From CAZZEX01 sp964653285 (lineage in GTDB: Bacteria; Chloroflexota; Anaerolineae; B4-G1), in the NCBI GenBank assembly GCA_964653285.1, contig CAZZEX010000002.1:1-64000 (forward strand): a stretch of 64,000 nt of DNA, given 5' to 3'. Positions 7,816-14,600 of the stretch are shown one piece after another (within the stretch, counting starts at the first letter, position 1; every line of letters begins with the position of its first letter). The notes under the pieces are model-generated. The model ran no database searches. It was given only the letters and a program-made list of their open reading frames with translations, and was not told the origin of the DNA. A program made the translations under genes and the position numbers.

Positions 7816-10572
7816 TCAGTAGGTGGCGATGATGGGGAGGTAAACCCGGTAGGGAAGGAGGTCCTCCTCCTGCTCGTCGGGATCCACGAAGTTAGGAATG
7901 CCATCCCCGTCCACATCCCCGGTTCCTTCCTCTGCATCGGGTATACCGTCGTCGTCGGAGTCGGTATCCAGGAAGTTAGGAATACCGTCTCCGTCGGCGT
8001 CACGGTCGGCGTCGTCTACGTCCCCGTCACCGTCAGCGTCAACGTTCCACTCGACGCTATCGGGGATGCCGTCGCCGTCGGAGTCAGTGTCCAGGAAGTT
8101 GGGTGTGCCGTCGCCGTCGGCATCACGGTCGGCATCATCCACGTCCCCGTCGCCATCGGCGTCGCTGTTCCACTCAATCCTGTCAGGAATGCCATCCCCA
8201 TCCGAGTCGGTGTCCAGGAAGTTGGGCAACCCATCTCCGTCCACGTCGCCCGGGCCTTCGATGGCGTCGGGGATGCCGTCGCCGTCAGAGTCGGTGTCCA
8301 GGTAATTGGGCAGTCCGTCCCCATCCATGTCGCCCGTCTCTTCAATGGCGTCGGGGATGCCATCGCCGTCGGAGTCAGTGTCCAGATAGTCAGGGATGCC
8401 ATCCCCGTCTGTGTCGCCTGCACCTTCCACCTCGTCGGGGATGCCGTCACCGTCGGAGTCGGAGTCCAGGTAGTCGGGGATGCCGTCCCCATCGGTGTCC
8501 CCTGGCGACGTCACCGCCACGCTGGCCTGATCTTCGTCGCTCACGACCCGGTACAGTGCGTCTGTGCCGCTGGCTGTGGCGGCGTTGATCGTGTCGTACG
8601 TGGGGTGGGTCTCGTAGGTCCAGGTGGCCTGATCGCTGCCGCCGTCGTCGGCGCCGTCGTCGGCTGTCAAGGTCAGCGGGCCGAAGGTCATGCCGTTGCT
8701 ATCGGTCACGGTCACGTCGTAGAGGGTCGTGTCGCCCCGGTTGTAGACGACGATGGTCCATGCGACCGGGTCGCCCTCGGAAACCGTATCTGCGGAGGCG
8801 GTCTTGACCACCTCGACGTCGGGATGGAGGATGCCGGTGCTGACGGTGGCGCTGTCGGTGGCCTCGCCGTTCAGGTAGGGCTCGGTGCCGGATGCGGTGG
8901 CGGTGTTTTCCAGCGGGTCGCCTGCGCCCTCGGGCACGGTGTAGGTCGCGTGGCAGGAGTGGCTCTGGCCCGGCGCCAGGTCGGTGAAGCGACAGTCCAG
9001 GCCGGTCAGCATGGTGTCGGATACAGAACCGGTCAGCCTGACGTTCCCCTCGTTAGTTACGGTGAAGTCGTAGGTAATCTCGTCCCCCTCGTGGGCCATC
9101 AAGGGGCCGGCCTTCTCCAGAGCCAGGGCCGGCTCGGGGTGGAGGTTTCCCAGCCAGGCGTGGCCGATGTCGCCAGAGCCCACCGTGACCGTCTGGGAGA
9201 TCTCGGTCGTGGCGTACCAACCTTCCTGCAGGGTCTCCTGCACGAAGTAGCTGCCGGCCAGGATCTCGGGCGGGTCGCGGTCGGGATGGGAACTGAAGAT
9301 CACTGAGCCGTCCTCGCCGGTCACGCCCTGCATCCCGACGACGACGGAGCCGTCCTGGCGGTACATCTGTAGTTCCCAGCCTTCCAGGGGAGGCTCCTCG
9401 GCGTCTGGTGTGCCATCTACGTCGTCGTCCTGGAAGACGTGGCCGACGATGACCGGGAGTTTGATCTGGCCGAACACGAAAGAGCGGCTCTCGCCGGACG
9501 CCAGCGTGAATTCTATCTCCAGCGGGGTGGTGGTGTACCAGTCGGATTGCAGAATCTCCACCACGCGATAGGTGCCTGCGCTCACGCCGGTGAATTGGGC
9601 CGTCCCGGCGCTGTCGGTGGCCTGGTTGCTGTAGAGGCTCCAGGAGCCGCCGACGTACTTGTGGAGTCTAACCGTCCATCCCTCCAGCAGCGGCTCGCCA
9701 GCGTCATGGTCACTGTCCATGTTGTAGTCGTCGAAACTGAGGGTCGTGATGTACCCGGTGCCGGTCCACGTGGCGATGGCATCGGCCGGCACGGATCCGA
9801 GGACCTCCTCACCCAGCACCAGTTTCTGCTTGTTGGGCTCTGTGCCGACGAAGATGGTGCCCACTGGCAGGAGCATCTCGGCGGTGGCGTTGATGTGAGA
9901 GGTCGTGTCGGGGGTGTCGTGGGTGAGGGTGAAGGTGGCCTGGCCCTGATCGGTGGTGGTGACTGTATCGGTGCTCAGCGTGCCGTGATTGGTGGTGAGG
10001 GCGACCACCTGGTCACTTACCGGCGTCCCGCTGCGGGTCACCGTCACGGTGAAGGCTTGGGTCGTGTTTATGGGGTTGACGGCGCTGGCGGGGGTGATGC
10101 TGATGGAGGGCTGATCCGCTTCGCAAGGGTCGTCAGGCACGGCGTTGATGATCTCCCAGGCGCGTTCGCTGTCTGGTATGAAGCCGTCGGAGAAGTGCCA
10201 GACCGCCGCCTGGCGAGCGGCCATCTCTGCGTTGGATCCGCTCAGGAGAGGCGGATAGTGGAGGAGAAGCCAGCGGATCTCGCAAGCCATCACCTCGTCG
10301 CTGGTCACGAATGTGTTCCCTGTGCTGACGTGGTGACGTATGTCGGTGCAGAAGGTAGGGACGATGCCGCCACTGCTCAGTTCGAATTTCATCGTTCCGC
10401 CTGAATAGGATACGTTCTCGCCGTCAAGCGTGCCGGAAACGGTGGCGTGGGGGCCCAGGCCCTGGAAGGTACCTGTCTCCCCATCGGCCCAGGCCAGGGT
10501 GACGGGGAGCACCAACCAAAGGATGATGCCCAGTACAGAAACGAAGCGCAGCCGACGGGTAACTTTCTTCAT
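7816..10572 (-). CDS. Secreted thioester-domain adhesin with SdrD-B-like, DUF11-like and Ca-binding repeats
   Basis: A 918-aa exported protein. Residues 1-29 form a signal peptide ending in LAWA. Residues 30-150 match the Cys-Gln thioester fold of surface adhesins: Cys75 in PTFCTDIRHHV and Gln121 in ARQAAVWHFSDG, the (T)QxAxW motif. Ig-like beta domains follow, then SdrD-B-like modules (DSDHDAGEPLLEGWTVRL and DDDVDGTPDAEEPPLEGW), DUF11-like repeats (ALEKAGPLMAHEGDEITYDF and VEVVKTASADTVSEGD) and about 200 residues of DxDxDGxxD repeats. The end reads YRVYLPIIATY, like its neighbour. An intact thioester would let the protein bond covalently to a surface ligand; the ligand is unknown. SD GGAGAGG precedes ATG 10572. 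Confidence 0.82.
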   Translation of the reverse strand: MKKVTRRLRFVSVLGIILWLVLPVTLAWADGETGTFQGLGPHATVSGTLDGENVSYSGGTMKFELSSGGIVPTFCTDIRHHVSTGNTFVTSDEVMACEIRWLLLHYPPLLSGSNAEMAARQAAVWHFSDGFIPDSERAWEIINAVPDDPCEADQPSISITPASAVNPINTTQAFTVTVTRSGTPVSDQVVALTTNHGTLSTDTVTTTDQGQATFTLTHDTPDTTSHINATAEMLLPVGTIFVGTEPNKQKLVLGEEVLGSVPADAIATWTGTGYITTLSFDDYNMDSDHDAGEPLLEGWTVRLHKYVGGSWSLYSNQATDSAGTAQFTGVSAGTYRVVEILQSDWYTTTPLEIEFTLASGESRSFVFGQIKLPVIVGHVFQDDDVDGTPDAEEPPLEGWELQMYRQDGSVVVGMQGVTGEDGSVIFSSHPDRDPPEILAGSYFVQETLQEGWYATTEISQTVTVGSGDIGHAWLGNLHPEPALALEKAGPLMAHEGDEITYDFTVTNEGNVRLTGSVSDTMLTGLDCRFTDLAPGQSHSCHATYTVPEGAGDPLENTATASGTEPYLNGEATDSATVSTGILHPDVEVVKTASADTVSEGDPVAWTIVVYNRGDTTLYDVTVTDSNGMTFGPLTLTADDGADDGGSDQATWTYETHPTYDTINAATASGTDALYRVVSDEDQASVAVTSPGDTDGDGIPDYLDSDSDGDGIPDEVEGAGDTDGDGIPDYLDTDSDGDGIPDAIEETGDMDGDGLPNYLDTDSDGDGIPDAIEGPGDVDGDGLPNFLDTDSDGDGIPDRIEWNSDADGDGDVDDADRDADGDGTPNFLDTDSDGDGIPDSVEWNVDADGDGDVDDADRDADGDGIPNFLDTDSDDDGIPDAEEGTGDVDGDGIPNFVDPDEQEEDLLPYRVYLPIIATY

Positions 10573-10627
10573 CGTTTTTTCCTCTCCTGTTTACCTGGAT
10601 AGCCAGCAGATTTCTGGCCTCGCTTTC

Positions 10628-10633
10628 ATTATA
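10628..10633 (-). promoter_or_regulatory. Possible -10 box upstream of the adhesin gene
   Basis: TATAAT on the minus strand, 55 bp before ATG 10572. No convincing -35 was found at the usual spacing. Confidence 0.3.
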
Positions 10634-10639
10634 CCAGGC

Positions 10640-10699
10640 GCCAGTTTGAATCCAGTTTGTGAAATGGGGTCGCCAGTTTGAATTCGGTTTGTGAAATGG
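10640..10699. repeat. Direct repeat, two 28-bp copies with a 32-bp period
   Basis: GCCAGTTTGAATCCAGTTTG... (10640-10667) is repeated at 10672-10699 with two mismatches. It lies between the adhesin gene and the OmpR regulator, upstream of the adhesin, where it could be a paired binding site. Confidence 0.6.
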
Positions 10700-10713
10700 A
10701 GCAGCCGGGGGGA

Positions 10714-11403
10714 TTACTGCGGGGAAAAGCGGTATCCTTTACCCCGCTCGGTGAGGATGAATCGGGGGTTCCGGGGGTCGGCCTCGATCTTCTGACGCAG
10801 ACGCCAGACGTACCACTTCACACTCTGAGGCCCTGTCTCGGCCATGGAGCCCCAGATGGCGTCAAAGAGCAGTGGGACAGGGAGGATACGCCCGGCCCGC
10901 TCGGCCATGAAGAGGAGCAGGTTATACTCGATAGGGCTCAGTGATACTTCCTGACCGCGGGCAAACACCGTCTGCTCGTGACGGTTGATGATCAGGTCTC
11001 CGCCTCCAAAGCGTAGGATGTCCGGCTGCTCGTAGGGCATGCGAGCCCGGCGGAGCAGGGCGGTCACCCGGGCCACCAGTTCGGCGATTTTGAATGGCTT
11101 CGCCAGATAGTCATCCGCTCCGCCCACCAGCCCATGCACGACGTTTTCCACTGAATCTAAAGCGGTCAGGAAGATGATGGGCACCGAGGATGCCTGGCGC
11201 AGATGCTGACAGACTTCCCAGCCGTTCATGCCTGGCATCATGACGTCCAGGATCACCAGGTCGGGAGCGATCTGGTGGAAGAGCGTCAGTCCTTCCTCTC
11301 CATTTGTCGCTGTGAAGATAGAAAATCCCTCTGGTTGGAGCGATTGGCGTATCAACTTCAGCAGGAGCCCGTCGTCGTCTATGACCAGGATCTTCTCGGC
11401 CAT
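10714..11403 (-). CDS. Response regulator, OmpR/PhoB family
   Basis: A 229-aa regulator with an N-terminal receiver (acidic pocket Asp10/Asp11, phospho-acceptor Asp53 in LVILDVMMPG, Thr in FLTAL, Lys in AKPF) and a C-terminal winged helix (SPIEYNLLLFMAERAG... VKWYVWRLRQKIE... RGKGYRF). No histidine kinase is adjacent. It lies 20 nt downstream of the phosphodiesterase gene on the same strand, so the two are probably co-transcribed. Its 3' end faces the adhesin promoter region with its direct repeat (10640-10699), which is a possible target; that is inference only. Confidence 0.93.
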   Translation of the reverse strand: MAEKILVIDDDGLLLKLIRQSLQPEGFSIFTATNGEEGLTLFHQIAPDLVILDVMMPGMNGWEVCQHLRQASSVPIIFLTALDSVENVVHGLVGGADDYLAKPFKIAELVARVTALLRRARMPYEQPDILRFGGGDLIINRHEQTVFARGQEVSLSPIEYNLLLFMAERAGRILPVPLLFDAIWGSMAETGPQSVKWYVWRLRQKIEADPRNPRFILTERGKGYRFSPQ

Positions 11404-11423
11404 GGCAGTGTGTATCCTTTCTC

Positions 11424-12713
11424 CTATAACGCATCCAGCCGCACCAACAGGAGCGGCACGAGCATCTCCTCCGGCGTCAGGCTGCCGTGGTGGCCGTGCA
11501 TAGGCACTTTGTGCTCCTCGACGATGATCCGGCTGTCGTTCCGCGCCAGGAGCAGGAAGTCGCCCAGCCGGGCCCGCGACTCGGGGGTGGGTTCCTCGGG
11601 ACCGAAAAGCCCTGCCGCCAGCGCCCGCTCCATCTCCAGGAGCAGGAAGCGGTCGGCCAGGTGGTCGGCGACGTAGGCGCGCAGAGGTTCGGCCTGGCCG
11701 GGGCGGACGTAGAGGTAGGCGGCGCGAGGCTCGCCGGCCGGGGGGATGAGCAACGTCTGCTGCAGGGCCGGGTGGTCGGAGAACCGCACCGCCCGATTGG
11801 GCGGCGTCGTGGTATGGCCGTGGTCGGCCGTGATGATGAGCAGCGTTCCCTCCCGCGCCGCCGCCGGGAGAGGAGCCAGGAAGTCCTCCTCCAGTGTGCG
11901 GGCCAGGTGGCGCAGTTCAGCGCGGAAAGGCTCCCCTGGTCTATAGAGATGAGCGATCGAGTCGGTGCTGCCCCAGTAGGCGCTGACGAAGAGGGGGGCC
12001 GCCTGCCGCAGGAGAGTATGGCGCAGGTTGATCCACAGGTCGCTGAAGCCGACGTAGCCCTGCACGCTCGCCATCCCGCGCAGGAAGATACGGGTGAGGC
12101 CGTCCCCGATGTAGGGCAGGTAGGTGTGGGCGACGGTCTGTACCCCACCGGCGGCCAACTGTTGGGCCAGGCTGGGGACGGTGACGAACTCCTCCGGGAC
12201 CCAGCCCCAGTCCAGCAGTTCCTCGGGCTGTTTGTGGGCGGCGGGGGCGAGGTGCAGCATGTTGGCCAGCACGCCCTGGTCGGAGAGCAGTAGTTTGGTG
12301 CCCAGGAAGCCGTGACCGAGCGGCGTCTGGCCGGTCCAGAGCGTGGTCAGCGCGGCGGTGGTGGTGGAGGGGAAGACGGAGGTGAGGGGGACGAGCCGGC
12401 CGGCCTGGGCCAGGTGGCGGAAGACGGAGTCCTCCTCGGCCAGGATGCGCTGGAGGTGCAGATAGCCCACCGCGTCGAGGAGGATGAGCACGACGCAGCG
12501 CACGTCCATAGCCAGGTCGGCCCACAGGTGGACGGGGAGCGGCGGTGCACCGCCGGCCAGTTCCACGCCGAGGAGTGCGCCCACCGTAGCAGGGATGTTG
12601 GCGATGGAGTAACCGCCGTAGTGGGGCATGATGAAATGCTCCGGCAGGTGTCCCTCCAGGCCGGGGAGGCGGTGGGTGCGGAGGGTGTGTTCGATTTGGG
12701 TAGCAAGGTTCAT
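11424..12713 (-). CDS. Alkaline phosphatase superfamily protein (type I phosphodiesterase / nucleotide pyrophosphatase-like)
   Basis: A 429-aa protein of the phosphodiesterase/PglZ-like alkaline phosphatase fold. Visible metal and nucleophile motifs are LILLDAVGYLHL, FPSTTTAALTTLWTG (Thr nucleophile region), YWGSTDSIAHLY, ITADHGHT and the late MHGHHGSLTPEEMLVPLL histidines. The last motif recalls phosphoglycerate mutase-like and PglZ-type enzymes. ATG 12713 (MNLATQ) is preferred. An upstream in-frame start at 12770 would begin inside the REPIN palindrome and add 19 residues encoded mostly by repeat DNA. No signal peptide. Substrate unknown. Confidence 0.8.
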   Translation of the reverse strand: MNLATQIEHTLRTHRLPGLEGHLPEHFIMPHYGGYSIANIPATVGALLGVELAGGAPPLPVHLWADLAMDVRCVVLILLDAVGYLHLQRILAEEDSVFRHLAQAGRLVPLTSVFPSTTTAALTTLWTGQTPLGHGFLGTKLLLSDQGVLANMLHLAPAAHKQPEELLDWGWVPEEFVTVPSLAQQLAAGGVQTVAHTYLPYIGDGLTRIFLRGMASVQGYVGFSDLWINLRHTLLRQAAPLFVSAYWGSTDSIAHLYRPGEPFRAELRHLARTLEEDFLAPLPAAAREGTLLIITADHGHTTTPPNRAVRFSDHPALQQTLLIPPAGEPRAAYLYVRPGQAEPLRAYVADHLADRFLLLEMERALAAGLFGPEEPTPESRARLGDFLLLARNDSRIIVEEHKVPMHGHHGSLTPEEMLVPLLLVRLDAL

Positions 12714-12739
12714 TGGTGTGTCTCCTGGGGGTAACGTCC

Positions 12740-12772
12740 AGGTGCGACGCACCTCCCAGGTGCGTCGCACCT
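12740..12772. repeat. REPIN-like palindrome, left copy
   Basis: Two inverted 15-bp arms AGGTGCGACGCACCT and AGGTGCGTCGCACCT separated by CCC. Each arm is itself a palindrome (AGGTGCG, one base, CGCACCT), the structure of two REP hairpins in inverted orientation. It ends 5 bp beyond the stop codon of the RAYT gene. Confidence 0.88.
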
Positions 12773-12777
12773 TGCAC

Positions 12778-13353
12778 CTACTCCAACTTCAGCCGCTCGA
12801 TCACTGCGGCCATCCTGGGGGAGGGCTCTCGCTCCATCACAAACCGCTCGTAGTCCGCAGGTGAGGGAAACCACTCGCGTACCAGCGCACGGTCTACCAG
12901 CGTGCCTGCCCTCTGCCCTACCCACTCCAGGTAGTTGGAGAACGGCCACCGGGCGGGGTGGTTGACCAGTCCCGCTTCCAACGGATTGCGGTGGATGTAA
13001 CGACACAGGTGGATGAGGTACTCATCCCTGTCCACCATTATAGCCCGAAAAGGCCCCTCAAACAAAGTGCCGCTGCGGTCGAACATCTTGTTGAACGCCT
13101 TGGTGTAACTGTTGAACACCGCCTGAACGAAGAGGCTGATGATGTGCGTGCTCTCCTGGCGGAGGAGGAAGTGGTAGTGATTAGGCATCAGGCAATAGGC
13201 GATGACGGAGATGGCGAAACGAGTCGCGTACTTCTTGACCCGGCGGAGCAGGAAGATGTAGTTTTCCTCCGTGCGGAAGATGGGTTGTCGGTTGGCGCCC
13301 CGGTTGTAGACGTGGTAGTAGTGTCCTGGGATGAACTTGACTTTACGTGCCAT
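12778..13353 (-). CDS. REP-associated tyrosine transposase (RAYT, Y1_Tnp family)
   Basis: A 191-aa single-strand HUH transposase-like protein. The HUH metal motif is NHYHFLL (His59, His61) within YCLMPNHYH. Family signatures are HVYNRGANRQPIF near the N-terminus, FNKMFDRSGTLFEGPF, and CRYIHRNPLEAGLV, whose Tyr is the probable nucleophile region. Length is typical for RAYTs. The gene is framed 5 bp and 18 bp away by two identical 33-bp palindromes, its likely substrate. RAYTs recognise REP hairpins and are usually single-copy and domesticated. SD GAGAGGGG precedes ATG 13353. Confidence 0.92.
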   Translation of the reverse strand: MARKVKFIPGHYYHVYNRGANRQPIFRTEENYIFLLRRVKKYATRFAISVIAYCLMPNHYHFLLRQESTHIISLFVQAVFNSYTKAFNKMFDRSGTLFEGPFRAIMVDRDEYLIHLCRYIHRNPLEAGLVNHPARWPFSNYLEWVGQRAGTLVDRALVREWFPSPADYERFVMEREPSPRMAAVIERLKLE

Positions 13354-13371
13354 TGCCCCTCTCCATTGCTA

Positions 13372-13404
13372 AGGTGCGACGCACCTCCCAGGTGCGTCGC
13401 ACCT
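13372..13404. repeat. REPIN-like palindrome, right copy
   Basis: Identical over 33 bp to 12740-12772, and extended by one complementary base pair on each side (13371-13405). It starts 18 bp upstream of the RAYT ATG. Its outer edge overlaps the TAA stop (13406-13404) of the CHAT-STAND-TPR gene, so the element sits exactly at that gene's 3' end. Confidence 0.88.
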
Positions 13405-13928
13405 TACATCCGCCGCCGCACCTCGGCCAACGACTTGCGTACAACCTCGACGTTGGGGCTGCCGATGGCGGCGAAGATTTGCTCTGCCCGCTCCAGCAGG
13501 CGCAGGGCCTCCTGCAGACGTCCCTGGCTCAGGTAGATGACTGCAATGTTGTTGTAGGTGGTGGCCAGGCCGGCGCGGTCGCCCAGTTCCTCCTTGAGGG
13601 CGACGGACTTCTCGTACCACACCAGCGCCCCGTCGTAGTCGCCGCGGGCGTCGTAGATGAGGCCGATGTTGTTGTAGGAGGTGGCCAGGCCGGCGCGGTC
13701 GCCCAGTTCCTCCTGGAGGGCGATGGACTTCTGGTACCACTCCAGCGCCCCGTCGTAGTCGCCGCGGGCGTAGTGGATGGCGGCGATGTTGTTGTAGGAG
13801 GTGGCCAGAACGGCGCGGTTGCCCAGTTCCTCGGTGATGGCGATGCTCTTTTGATACCACTCCAGCGCCCCGTCGTAGTCGCCGCGGGCGTCGTAGATGA
13901 GGCCGATGTTGTTGTAGGAGCCGGCCAT
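13404..13928 (-). CDS. C-terminal TPR part of the CHAT-STAND protein, severed by an in-frame amber
   Basis: A 174-aa stretch of tetratricopeptide repeats (ALEWYQKSIAITEELG, SYNNIAAIHYARGDYDG) in the same reading frame as the gene at 14070-16736. The frame is open from here up to 14069 and is broken only by TAG at 14072-14070. It therefore looks like the tail of one 1,110-codon protein and not a separate gene, although ATG 13928 would allow internal initiation. The stop TAA lies in the REPIN at 13372-13404. Repeat units are 120 bp and very alike at DNA level. Confidence 0.7.
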   Translation of the reverse strand: MAGSYNNIGLIYDARGDYDGALEWYQKSIAITEELGNRAVLATSYNNIAAIHYARGDYDGALEWYQKSIALQEELGDRAGLATSYNNIGLIYDARGDYDGALVWYEKSVALKEELGDRAGLATTYNNIAVIYLSQGRLQEALRLLERAEQIFAAIGSPNVEVVRKSLAEVRRRM

Positions 13929-14600
13929 CTTGGCCTTGTCGCCTAGTTCCTCAACGATGACACGGCACTTCTGGTGCCACTCCAGCGCCCCATCGTAGTC
14001 GCCGCGGGCGCGGTGGACTTCGCCGATATTGTTGTAGGAGGTGGCCAGGCCGGCGCGGTCGCCCAGTTCCTACTTGAGGGCGACGGACTTCTGGTACCAC
14101 GCCAGCGCCCCGTCGTAGTCGCCGCGGGTGCGGTGGATTTCGCCGATGTTGTTGTAGGAGGTGGCCAGGCCGGCGCGGTTGCCCAGTTCCTCACGGATGG
14201 CGAGCGCCTTCTGGTGCCACTCCAGCGCACCATCGTAGTCGCCGCGGGCGCGGTGGATTTCACCGACGTTGTTGTAGGAGGTGGCCAGGCCGGCGCGGTC
14301 GCCCAGTTCCTCCTGGATGGCGAGCGCCTTCTGGTGCCACTCCAGCGCACCATCGTAGTCGCCGCGGGCGTAGTGGATGGCGGCGATGTTGTTGTAGGAG
14401 GTGGCCAGGCCGGCGCGGTCGCCCAGTTCCTCCGTGATGGCGACGGACTTCTCGTACCACTCCAGCGCCCCGTCGTAGTCGCCGCGGGCGTAGTGGACGT
14501 TGGCGACGTTGTTGTAGGATTGAGCCAGGCCGGCACGGTCGCCCAGTTCCTCGCAAGCCTGAATGCATTTCTTTGACCACTGCTCCCATTCCGTCCAGTA
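13450..14600. repeat. About ten tandem 120-bp units encoding TPRs
   Basis: Units of exactly 120 bp (40 codons) recur, with near-identical blocks such as CGTCGTAGTCGCCGCGGGCG at steps of 120. Eight copies are well conserved and the flanking units are degenerate. They encode kinesin-light-chain-like TPRs. The high DNA identity suggests recent amplification or gene conversion. Confidence 0.85.

Noticed and set aside
9439..10404. 321-codon plus-strand open frame opposite the thioester adhesin
   Set aside because: Antisense shadow. The minus frame has a signal peptide, known domains and an SD.
14070..14072. Pyrrolysine-type readthrough of the amber codon, suggested by the MttB-like gene nearby
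   Set aside because: The MttB-like gene itself has no amber codon, no pylT or pylS is in the window, and sister repeats show plain GAG at the same place. A point mutation or read error is simpler.
13450..14600. CRISPR-like periodic DNA
   Set aside because: The period is exactly 120 bp, continuous and in frame, and encodes 40-residue TPRs. There are no spacers and no cas genes.
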